A stretch of 64,000 bases of DNA, from assembly GCA_051294375.1 (NCBI GenBank), contig CM119270.1:16430165-16494164 (forward strand). The letters run 5' to 3'. The notes under the pieces were generated by a model that saw only the letters and a program-made list of their open reading frames with translations, had not been told where the DNA came from and searched no databases. This document shows positions 54,430-64,000 of this stretch, in pieces; the first letter of the stretch is position 1, and each line of letters starts with the position of its first letter. Position numbers and translations under genes: made by a program. The DNA comes from Paraspadella gotoi. Lineage: Eukaryota; Chaetognatha.

Positions 54430-56540
54430 CTTTACCCGCTCACACAAACTTCTTCTCTCAATCTATTTATGGATGTTAAAATATAAGATAAAAAGATTCA
54501 ACGTAATGTGAACTCTTATTTTTTCAGTTTCTTAAACTCATTTCCAGCTTCGTACGTTTCCACCGGAAACAGTTTATAGTCAAGGATCGTTACACCATTT
54601 TTTACCGACACAAAAAATTTTGAACTCAATCTATCCAATCCAATTTATGATTAAATTTAGAGTATTATTGTTTAAAATAATTTAAAAATATTTTTAGTTA
54701 AATTGCGACTTATGTTTTTTCCTCTTAGACTCACACGATTCCGTCGAAACTTTATACTCGCAGCTTTTATACACACACTTTCACAGGCCCACACACAAAA
54801 GTTTTCTTTCCAATACCAACCAGCCATCACTGAAGTATTGAAGAGCTTTTTTGTAAGCGGTGGACGGAGATGGATCGAGAGTCCTTTGATTGACTGAATT
54901 AATTAATTGATTGATTAAATTAAGTTAACTGAATTTATATAATCTAAGCTGATTAATTTGATTTGATTTATTTACATACATCTGCATTAAGTATAATACA
55001 TTGAATATTAAAGGAAGAATAAAGAATCAATATCTAATTAGTAATGACAATCGTGTATGTGCGTGTTATTTCCATTTAAACCTCATTTCCACTAGAAGAT
55101 TCAATACGAAAACTTTGAGGTTTCTCTTTTGATTCAATCACACGATCTTTTTCTACTCACATACAAAAATTCCAGGTCAATCGAAATTAAGTAGGTAAGT
55201 AAAGCTAACTTTGTTCGCAACTTGGTCATAATTTAATCATACATTGACAATAATTTGGTCAACTGACTATAATTTTAGAGCAATTAAACGCTGAACCATA
55301 ATAATTGAAGTTCACATCTGGACATTTATTGTGTCGTCAATCTCGACATTTTAATTCATGTTTGGGTCATAACCTGATCGATTATACTTCGTTCTTTCTC
55401 ATCTGGTTCTTATGATCTTGCTGTCTAACAGGGTCTCATAAATATTGTCGTATTTCAACAGCTTTCAATTTTTGGTTCAACTGTCTGTCAGCAACTTTGA
55501 TCACACTTGCAGTATCTGGTTCGAAGCTGGCATATATTTTGCTTTCTTCTTCTTCTATTTTTCTTTTTTTTCTCTTCTTGCCTTGATTCGAACCTGACAT
55601 GTTCGAACCATTACTCTTTTCAAGGGCAATTATGTGATCCCTGGCCCATAAGTTATTTTCCTAGTCATGACATATGGCCTCATGACGATCACGTGGTCAA
55701 TCATCACTTAACATAAACATATCACATCGCTCTCTCATGCATATCGGATATTCAATCAATCCATTCAATTCAAATCTAAGCATCCCAATTCTCATTATAT
55801 AATAAATATAAATATAATATAATAAATAAATAATAATATATATAATGCCCGACGCTTAGGTCAATCAGAATGGAGCTCCTCTCGAGATCCGTGACTCTAC
55901 TCTCTCTCTACTCTCTCGTACTGATGAGATGCTCGAGAAGACTTTTTCAAAATTCATAATACAAATGTGTCCTTTTGTCTGTATCTTCATAATGTGAACT
56001 CTTTTCACTCCTTTGACACGATCTCACTTCAAATACATCTTCAATAATATCCTACGTCTTTAAGTCACATACTTTCCTACCCCACACATCAAAATTCGTA
56101 ATTTTCGATTTTATCTATCCAGTGTGTTTAATAAACAATAATAATTAACTCGAGTGGTGAAATTTCAAGTTAAAGAATACTTTAAGTAAATATGACTTTT
56201 GTTTTTCCATTTTAATCTTCATGTTCCCTCGCACGATTTCCATCGAAACTTTATAGTACCAGCCTCGAACTTCAACCACTTTTCCTCGTGACAGACCATG
56301 TCATAACAAAATTTCTCACGCTCATTGCTCCTACTGCCCACTCATTAGCACATTGGCGTTCAAATATGATTAATTAATATTTTTTGTTTTTTTCTCCACT
56401 TCTTAATACTTAATTTTCCACTCGTGCAGTCTAATTCCCACGTCGAAACTTCATATCCATCTCAATCTTCATAGTTTCCCTGATACCCCAACACGAAAAT
56501 TTCATACCACATCCCATCCATCAATTCACGTAAGTATAAT
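54430..56540. repeat. AT-rich region with a dispersed degenerate unit
   Basis: The motif CACACGATTCCGTCGAAACTTTATA (in parts: CACACGATTCC, TCGAAACTTTATA) recurs at about 54729, 56230 and, more weakly, 56435. Each is preceded by TATGTTTTTCC-like or TTTTCCACTC-like sequence and 54600/56090 share ACA(C)AAAA-TT-GAACTCAATCTATCC-like segments. This suggests an old tandem or dispersed repeat of 1-1.5 kb. No gene is apparent; 55793-55847 is an A/T-only tract. Confidence 0.4.
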
Positions 56541-56559
56541 TGAGTTTTTCTTTGCTAAG

Positions 56560-56760
56560 GTGGGACGGACGGACGGAACGGCGAACGCGGCTACGGCACG
56601 GGCTTACGGACGCGAAGGTACTTGCAACACGGATCACAGCGCACGCGACGAATATACGGGGACGGATCGAACGCGACGACGCTCACGGTGCACCACACTA
56701 CGGACGGTCGGACGGACGGTACGGACAAGACCGGTATCGGAACGGGACATCGTTTCTTTG
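56560..56760. repeat. Degenerate ACGG-rich block
   Basis: About 190 bp built from CGGACGGACGG, ACGGCGAACGCGG and GCGACGACG. It looks like a diverged ACGG tetranucleotide array. Similar CGGACGGACGG occurs at about 5805 in the palindrome. Several frames are open but not protein-like. Confidence 0.6.
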
Positions 56761-57165
56761 ATTTGCATCAATGTTATCATAATTCGGATGTTCTGACTTT
56801 TTTCATATACAGATGTGTGCCTAATCAATATTTGAGGGGGCGCGGACCGAAGGCGGCGACCGAAAAACGTTGAGTTATAGAAGTCGGGATCTGACTAGAT
56901 AAGCAGATACCGACTAAAAAAAAAAACCTGACTTACCGGAATTTGCTAACCTATTCACAGCGGAGTGCCTAACTAGCAATCGTGTACTTATAAAATTTAT
57001 TGCCGCGCGACCTCGGTTTTCCAAGGTTGCACTTTTTTCTTGTGTTCTGTGTTTATATCACTCTCTTGACCCTACATGTGCTATTCTTTATACTAAACGT
57101 TTTTAGACGTTACAAGAAGACTTTGGTCTGTATGAAACTGGAAAATCTTCTTATCGCTCATTACT

Positions 57166-57516
57166 GTGATAACAGAATATGGTTTTCTTCTTTGGACCAG
57201 AGATCATCTCGAGGAGCGAAGACGCCACGGTTTGGGGAAGTTAACTGAACAAAATCTACGCACAAATATGCGGATTTCAATTTTGTTATTTTTAAGTGAA
57301 ACCTTTTCACTTAATTTTCTCGAATTCCCCAATTTAATTCTCTTCGTTGGCGCATCTTTCATTCAAACAAAGAATATTTTCCTGCGTTGTGGCGAGTTGA
57401 GTGAGAACGACGGTTGGGCCTTTACTATACTATCAAGTTTAAACTTTAAAACTTACCTGGGCCTATTTATTAGTGGTCGGGGTATTAGTACAAAACAATA
57501 TCTGAACTATAAATAG
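57166..57516 (+). CDS. Unrecognised 116-codon open frame
   Basis: An ATA-started frame of 116 codons in sequence that is not low-complexity. Residues 35-65 are hydrophobic (ISILLFLSETFSLNFLEF) and could form a membrane segment. I recognise no family, see no splice signals and see no promoter. A chance frame is quite possible. Reported because it is one of few long frames not caused by repeats. Confidence 0.12.
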   Translation: MITEYGFLLWTRDHLEERRRHGLGKLTEQNLRTNMRISILLFLSETFSLNFLEFPNLILFVGASFIQTKNIFLRCGELSENDGWAFTILSSLNFKTYLGLFISGRGISTKQYLNYK

Positions 57517-57839
57517 ACAAATGTTTTACACGATGACGATAAAACTAGAGCAACATGCTAGAGAGGGTATTTAGTTTGTTACTTGCTTCAGTGTGTGCAA
57601 GCTGCTTATATAAAGGCTGAATGGATACGGGGAGAGATTGAGAAGAGATATGAGAAGACGGCGCGATGTAGAGACGGTGACATTGAAGTGTGAGGCGGGG
57701 CCGACTGTAAGGGAGACGACGAGAGAGAGAGGGGATATTTAAGCATGATGAAATATTTCAGGGAAGAAAATCAACTTTTCACCCACTGGATGAAGGCGTC
57801 AATATCAGAAGATGAAGGACATTCATAGGTGAGGACAAG

Positions 57840-57920
57840 AGAGAGAGAGAGGAGAGAGAGAGAAGAGAGAGAGGAGAAGAAGAGAAGGAGAGAAGGAGAG
57901 AGAAGAAGAGAAAGAGAGAA
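57840..57920. repeat. GA-rich tract before SD1 copy 2
   Basis: (GA)n with GAAGA interruptions, matching the GA tract at 49880-50060 before copy 1. Confidence 0.85.
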
Positions 57921-57924
57921 GTCA

Positions 57925-58181
57925 TGTTGCCCCAACCGTCTTGCGTCGATTCATCCTTCGCATTTACGAAGTTTTTTCCGCTTTCCTCCTCCTCCTCTCC
58001 TCCTCCTCCTCCTCCTCCCTCCCGCGATTAATACATCACCGGTCCCTCTCGCGCTCCCAGTGCCTCCCGTTCCCCCAGCCGAACGAGGCTGTGGTCTCGT
58101 TCGAAAAAACCGCTCGGCCTGCGCTCTGACGCGCCTGCCCGCTCGCCGTGGTTTTTCTCTCGGCAACGCGCCCCTCTCGTC

Positions 58182-58214
<33 letters not shown>

Positions 58215-60490
58215 TCTCTCTCGTTCCTCTCTCCGTCTCTCTCTCTCTCTCTCTCTCACTCTCTCTTCTCGACTGCGCGCGTTCCCCCGCGCATTAAAAA
58301 TCTCGGGCGTCGAGAGAGAGATGGAAAGAGCCAGAGAGAACAGAGAAGGAGAGCGGGATCACGATTTCTTCTCTTTACGTAGTCGTCATCGGTCTGACAG
58401 TTGGTTTTCCGGATATCGTTTCAAACGACCGAACGACGACGACGATGAACGACGAACGACGACGACAACGCTGACGGACCGTTTGTCCGCCCTTCTTCAT
58501 CCCTTTCGCGCCGACTCCGTCCCAGCGCTGTAAATCGCAAACGACATAGTACTTTTCACCATGACTATATGTCATTTGTTTAACATTCGATCAGCATTGT
58601 AATAAATTTAATTTTTCCCAGGGGGCGAAAAAAATTAAGGAAACCCCAAACAAAAAAATGCATGCGCGACTTCTAAACCCATTTTAACGGAAGCTTTGCA
58701 ATCTAGTGCGTGTATTTCCTCGCCTTTACCTAGAAATCCTGGCTATCTCTCGTAGTTCTAAATGTCTCTAACTTTCCTGTTTACTTTTTCTTAAGCACAA
58801 CAGATCCACTCAATAGACTATTAAGAAGGTCTATGTATCGATTTCTAATGTTCCATTCGTCGTCGACTTTGAACAAAGTTTCTCTCTTGACCAAACCTCA
58901 TTCTCAACCAAGAACCAGCGTTGACTTTTGCACTCAGACTTAACGTACTAAAAAATAGTGCATTTTAACATTTTTGACGTAACTAAGCAAAGAAAAAAAC
59001 GAAAGCGCGTAACATGAGTAAGCATAAAAAAGGAAACGCGGTATGCATTTGTAATAAAAAAACGCAAAGCGCGTAATTCGAATTGCGTAAACCACAAAAA
59101 TCCCCCGCGCCCCTCGGGCGTCCCGCCAGCGTCATGCTACCCCCCCCCCCGATCAACCCCGCCCCGAAGCACACCCCCGCCCGTACTTTCACACTGCATT
59201 CTGAGCCGAAAATATTCGTCAAATCTCCACCGAACCCGAGGAACGACGCGCCTTTTATGTGATGTCGGCGGCCGCTGCCCCAGCGGTTACGTCGCGGTGG
59301 AATGCGCATGGCGCTCGTGTTGGGCGCGCGTCTTTTTTTCCGCCGACGCGCGCCGTCCTTCTGCGTCCTGCAGCGGCGCCTCCATTATTATCCGGGTGAC
59401 GAATCGAAGCTCGAAGACGACGACGACGGAGCGCGCGACGATGGAGACGACGGGAGAGACGACAAGAACTACGACGACGACGCTACTAGCCTCCCTCCGT
59501 CCGCAATTGATAATCGAGACTGATGTCTTTCAGAAATCTGACAGGCACTGGCCACAGTACGAAATAGACGAAACTCTGCCATTTTGCTGCGATTTATTTT
59601 AATTACGTCTTTTTCACAACACCAGCTTATTAAACATAGCTAAGGCGATACTCTTCTGTGCTGCTTCCAGGTTCACACAATGAAGCGTATGGGACCGTCA
59701 CACTTTCCCGCACCTCTTGCACACAAACACAAATCTTGGAATATAAACTTCTACTCGAGTTTTTTACAGCATTTTCTCCTCTTTGCTCAAAAATTCACGA
59801 AGACTTCGACTTCTCATCATCGGTTTGAATGAGCATTCCTCGAAATAAGGAAGTAAACACATTTGCGAATCTGTCGCTGGGCATCACTTCGCAAGTTCCG
59901 AATATCATTCCGTCATGGAATTTCCGGCGAAATTTGGGCATCAATTGCCGAAGTGAGGCGGATGATGACGTGATCGCTGGAATTCGAGAAGAGAAGGAGA
60001 TAGGAGGAAATAAAATCGAAGCGCCTCAAGTCGTCCTTTAGAATTCAATAATGAATAAGAAACGAGAAAAACTTTTGTATCTGATTGCTAATTCTATGCG
60101 AAGTAAATCATCAGAACTAGGTTTATGTTCCCTATCGTTGATAGGCCGACTCGCTACTCGAAAAAAAATACATAAAAAATAAGTATAGTACTAAATAAAA
60201 AAAAAAAAGAAAGAAATAATCACAAAGACAACCGTTTTGAGACGAAGGTAACAAAGAATCGAAAAGAACGAGAACGACTGCGTATTTGGTCGACTCAAAA
60301 TAGTAAACTACGGAATACGGAAGAATGACTCAGATTCGTAACCCAAGAAAAAAAAAAAAAAAAAAACAAAGAAATAACGTATTGAGAAAGAAATGAAATA
60401 GGAAACTTGAAGCTCGTCACTGATTTCAGCACGAGAAGTGACAAACCGTTAGGACAACATTCACTTTATGGCATATAGGTGAGCTGGGCA
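57925..60490. repeat. Segmental duplication SD1, copy 2 (about 2.6 kb)
   Basis: Same order of landmarks as copy 1 with many single-base losses, for example GTTCAAAACTGACG versus GTTTCAAACGACC at the GAC patch and the ATGGAATTTCCGGCGAA segment at 59916. Its 3' end continues into a minisatellite absent from copy 1. The indel-rich divergence could be age or poor consensus quality. Confidence 0.85.
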
Positions 60491-60790
60491 TGTCAACACT
60501 TATTGGATTCATTGCCAGGTGATTTGTGACAGTCAACTACTTGAATTGCAATCATCCAGGTGATTTGTGACATTCTAACTCATTATGGATACAGGTAAGT
60601 GTGACATGTTATCACTTATTGGTCATCAGGTGAGTTGAGCCATGCTAACGACTTTATTGGATCATTCCAGTGATTGATGACGCAGCATCATGAATAACAG
60701 GTGATTAAGACATGTTCTATCTCTTATGGCCATCTATAGTAGTTGGTGACATTTTAACTATTGTCAATACCGGAGTATGATGACATCACC
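60476..60790. repeat. About 38-bp minisatellite with splice-donor-like junctions
   Basis: Eight degenerate units of 35-41 bp, each starting AGGTGATTTGTGACAT or AGGTGAGTTG and including AACTCATTATTGG and ATCATCC. The joint between units is CCAGGTGAGT/CCAGGTGATT, resembling an exon-intron junction. SD1 copy 1 has only one unit at the same point (52697-52745), so this array expanded after duplication. Confidence 0.75.
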
Positions 60791-61035
60791 ACATATAGAT
60801 ACGTGCGTTGTGGAAGAACTGACTCTTTGAAACATCAGGTGATGATTAATTCAACTCCAATACCAAAACTATACCATGAAAAGAGGACTCGCTACAGGTA
60901 AATAGTGAAAATTTTTAAATTTCACTCGTGCATTAGGTCAGATACGAACGTAGAACTTGACATGAAGACGAATATACAATCACCCAAGCTCGAAATAAAA
61001 GATGCCAAAGATTAATTCAAATCATACTATATTGT

Positions 61036-61460
61036 GTGAATTCGCAAAAACTTCAAAGGGTCTTTGCATGTTCTCCTAATAATATACCGCTGGCCTTTTT
61101 AAAGGTCCATGTATCGCCTGTCGGCGGCGGAAGCGGTGGTGGCGTCGACGGGGCAGCAAGATACTCAGTCCGCCGGGTGGGAGGAGTTGTGGTGATTGAC
61201 GATGAGACGACGAATGAGACGATGTATAATGATGATGAGAAGAGCGACATGACGAGATGAAGACGAATTCATGATGACGATGAACAGCGACGTTGATGAG
61301 ACGAATAAGTATACATAATAATGAGAGAGCAAGCGACTGATATGATCGAGATGAGAATGTTAAGACGATGATGACAGCGTATTAGACGATGAAACATGGA
61401 ATATGACGATGGACAGCGACTGATGAGACGATAGCACGATGATAGCGGAGTACATGAGAA
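61036..61460. other. GATGA/GAC-rich sequence, no gene
   Basis: From 61195 the sequence is a degenerate mix of GATGAGACGA, GACGATG and CAGCGACTGATGAGACGA. The last recurs with variations at 61226-61440. Short open frames only. Confidence 0.45.
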
Positions 61461-61619
61461 ACAACAATTGAACTGAAAAGAACGTATCCAGACGTTAAAA
61501 TGTACAATGACATGACAATAATCGCGATATCAGAAATGAGAGAAAACAGAACCACCCCTCCCACTTAACGTCCATGTATACAAAACCTTCTTCTTCAAAT
61601 CGACCTCCTCTGGTACAGC

Positions 61620-61750
61620 GCTGCGGCCGCACAAGGCATGGGTCTGCGGTGCGGTGCGGCGCATGGCGCCAGGCGCTCGGCCCAGATTCACGGACGTTCC
61701 AGCCTTTTCCTACGTGCGAGTGAGTTTTGGGCTGTTCGGCTGGTCAGTGT
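61620..61750 (+). promoter_or_regulatory. Small GC-rich patch, possible promoter or first exon
   Basis: Contains GCGGCCGC, GGTGCGGTGCGGCGCATGGCGCC and CGTGCGAGTGAGT (a donor-like site at 61716). An ATG at 61639 opens a frame of about 43 codons rich in Arg/Gly/Ala. No family recognised. Confidence 0.2.
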
Positions 61751-63400
61751 TGATTATTTCATTTTGCATTGCATGAAAACGTAAAATAAAAGAAATATTT
61801 TCGAATAAACTAATAAAGTTATTTCCGAGCAAGAAATTAATGTGATAACATTTAAGAATTGACTGAGTTATCAAATATGCATGAAAGCTTGCAGAATAAG
61901 CGAAGATAAAAGTTATAATCTGTTCTGACTTGTTTAGTACAATAACTGCCCAAACAATTATAGGTGGGTACGGAAGGCTGCCATGATAGTGATGCTATAA
62001 GATCTAAGAAAGTATTCAGGTAGTAGGACAGTTTGCTAACATATAAATTCTGTTTATAATTTGTAGGGAGTAATAAAATCGTAATAAAATGATAGGCTAA
62101 AAATTTGATATAAAAACAAAAAACATACATACAGAAAAAAAAATGATTTTAATTTCAAAAATTATGTCTACATTTCCTATAAAGAATTTTATGAAAAAAC
62201 TTTATGACAACGAGTTTTTGACAGAATAGTCGACTCTTTCGACTTCAACGTTTTTGCTTTCAACAATTTCATTTTTAAAATTGAGTTGAGAGAGTGAGAG
62301 AGAGGAGAGAGAGAAAGAAGAGAGAGAGAGAGCGAGAGGAGAAGAAGAGCGAGAGCTTCCAAAAAAGAGGGAGAGAACAGTGGTATTTGAGATCAGGTAG
62401 GTAAGGCAAGTTAATTATGAAGGTGATAAGAGGAGAGAAATAGAAGAGAGCGAAAAAATATAATATGGAAAACGTATTTGAAAATTTTCATATCTGAGTA
62501 CAAAGATTAAATAATAACAAATTAATATAAAACTAGTAAGAATAAAGTAATATCACTAGTTATAATTAAGAATGAAATATACAAAAAATTAAATTATAGT
62601 TAGAACACCGAATGATTGAACATTTTCGTTAAATCCAAGATATTATCTTCTTTCCTGATCTTGTTTTTTGATATTTCAATGTTTTTCGATAAACCTTTCG
62701 GGCGCATAAGTGGAAAAAAAAAATGTTTTCTCAAAATTAGGTGAAGAAATCATTTCTACCAACATATCATAAAATAAATGGATTTTTTTTTTCTTGCGAT
62801 ATCCCATTTCTCCCTCTCGTCATTTCTCTCCTTTTCTCATCTATCGCCCTATCATTGCGCGGCATAGTGGGCGATCGCACAACTTGTCTCCGCTTGGTCT
62901 GCTCTCCTCGACTTATTTTTGTTCTTTGATCTTCCTTCCTTCTCTTTATCACTCTCTCTTCCTCTCACTCCTGTCCCACTCTGTGTTCGTACGAAAGCAA
63001 ACGGGTTGGTTTCATCCAAGATACACGGAATACTCCACAAGACTCTAACCCAGGACCACAAACGTTCTACCCCACCCGTCTCGACCCAATTTTTTCCAGT
63101 GTTCTCGCTGATAATTCGACGGTCGATTTCGATGAAGAAACTGGAGAGATGGGGAGGAGGGGGAACTAAGGAGTAGGGAGAAGCGAGCGGGAATACGAAA
63201 AAAGATGGAGGAAAAGAAGCGGATGACAACCAGGCAGAAGACATAAAAACCGACGGACGGAACATCAAACGATGAGGATACGAACGCGATGGTCGGATGC
63301 GATAATAATATTTGGGGAGGTTAATTTCAATTTTTTTAACTTGTTCGTTTTTTTTTTTTTTTTGTCTTCTTGAGCTTTCCTGTTTTTTTTTTTCTCACTC
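61751..63400. other. No gene seen
   Basis: AT-rich DNA with GA tracts at 62287-62345. 62800-63080 is C/T-rich with several open frames. Poly-T at 63348-63363. No supported exon. Confidence 0.45.
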
Positions 63401-63484
63401 GAGTGACAAACAAATCGATTCAAATCTTACGTAATTGAAAACTTCGCGAAATCCACTTCCTCCACCCTTTCCCACCTTATCCAT

Positions 63485-63598
63485 CCAACACATCATCCAC
63501 CCGGCGCGCCGATTTCCCGGGCCTTTTTTCCGGCCAACGACGAGGCGACATAAAACGCGAACGCGTATTGGCTGAACGCGCGGATGTTTACTGCCGAT
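63485..63598 (+). promoter_or_regulatory. CpG-rich promoter-like segment with inverted CCAAT box
   Basis: CCGGCGCGCCGATTTCCCGG, then CATAAAACGCGAACGCG, ATTGGCTGAACGCGCGG (inverted CCAAT at 63567-63571). CpG-dense and immediately upstream of an ATG with good context at 63599. Confidence 0.4.
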
Positions 63599-63781
63599 AT
63601 GGCTGAAAATTCGAAGATTCGAGAACGACCGGATTTAAGAGACAATCGAGGCGGAGGCGGGAAAGGAGAAGGGGGGAAAGAAGAGAGAAGACGAGGCGAA
63701 CGATCGACGACGAACGAGGACGAATGGTATGCAATCGAAGTGTGGTCGAATAAAAGGTTTCGGGCCTTTTGGCAGCAACAG
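63584..63781 (+). CDS. Candidate first coding exon of an unrecognised gene
   Basis: An open frame from ATG 63584 or, in better Kozak context (G at -3, G at +4), from ATG 63599. It runs to CAG|GTGAGG at 63781, a near-ideal splice donor in phase 0. The exon encodes about 61 residues from the second ATG: MAENSKIRERPDLRD, a Gly/Glu/Arg-rich linker, then DEWYAIEVWSNKRFRAFWQQ. The second half is not low-complexity and looks like the start of a folded domain or a membrane-proximal segment, but I do not recognise the family. The window ends before the next exon. Confidence 0.4.
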
Positions 63782-63859
63782 GTGAGGAGTGAAAACCTCT
63801 TCCGGATCGGAAGGCTTTAATTTTCGGTCGGCGTAGATAATGGCGAGAGATCGACCACG

Positions 63860-63965
63860 TAAGGACGACGACGACGACGAAGACTGACAGAAGACGAACG
63901 ACGAGCACTACAAGAACGACGCATGGAACAGAAACTACAAGATAGACGACTAATGAGTAGAGATG
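63860..63965. repeat. Degenerate GAC-rich tract in the putative intron
   Basis: GACGACGACGACGACGAAG followed by scattered ACGACG. Confidence 0.75.
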
Positions 63966-64000
63966 AGATAAGATGTCATCATGCTGGCAATGTCAGACGG

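Overview
This is a window of an animal (metazoan) nuclear genome, most likely an invertebrate; a crustacean or other arthropod is my best guess, with low confidence. The evidence is intron-containing genes with GT-AG and GC-AG introns, metazoan-type tRNA-Arg(ACG) genes with oligo-T terminators, very abundant microsatellites (nearly all AG/CT or GAC/GTC, almost no AC/GT), retroelement remnants and eighteen N gaps. The gaps are 2149-2173, 2408-2651, 2952-3269, 5194-5730, 8056-8080, 23176-23185, 23927-24326, 25033-25318, 25603-25612, 27114-27138, 31436-31460, 32520-32726, 32836-33167, 38875-38899, 39468-39631, 40796-41026, 41427-41436 and 48959-49086. Most open reading frames in the window are Ser/Leu- or Arg/Glu-rich translations of (TC)n/(GA)n tracts, not genes.

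The only clear protein-coding locus is at 12.28-23.20 kb: a tandem array of five XK-related (XKR, CED-8-like phospholipid scramblase family) units on the + strand. Unit A (12284-14686) is intact over four exons. Unit B (14875-15885) is a pseudogene with exons 1 and 4 only and a dispersed repeat in between. Unit C (16048-19230) is complete except for one 1-base deletion in exon 2. Unit D (about 19290-20184) is an exon 3-4 remnant. Unit E (20372-23202) is a more divergent, GC-richer paralogue whose exon 2 is split by an extra intron. Units A and C carry SEVD-A in the C-terminal tail, B carries DEVD and D carries DAVD. This is of interest because vertebrate XKR8/4/9 are activated by caspase cleavage in that tail. 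Intron 3 of unit C contains an inverted-repeat element with a hammerhead-ribozyme-like core, suggesting a Penelope-like retroelement.

Other regions: 3.46-3.80 kb holds two intact tRNA-Arg(ACG) genes flanking a decayed copy. 5.73-7.56, 26.49-27.10 and 28.43-33.85 kb are long near-perfect palindromes with purine/pyrimidine-tract centres. 34.48-37.18 kb is a tandem duplication of a 1.34-kb noncoding unit. 50.06-52.75 and 57.92-60.49 kb are two copies of a 2.6-kb segment. In the palindromes and duplications the copies differ mostly by single-base indels, which raises the possibility of unpolished long-read sequence or fold-back read artefacts. Several minisatellites stand out: 42.84-43.67 kb (44-bp unit), 51.11-51.28 kb (31-bp unit) and 60.48-60.79 kb (about 38-bp unit). 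CpG-rich, promoter-like patches occur near 9.35, 29.2, 39.3, 40.7, 46.4, 47.8, 61.65 and 63.55 kb. The last is followed by a plausible first coding exon of an unrecognised gene with a clean splice donor.

The XK units probably act independently as plasma-membrane proteins; no operon-like or pathway organisation is visible.
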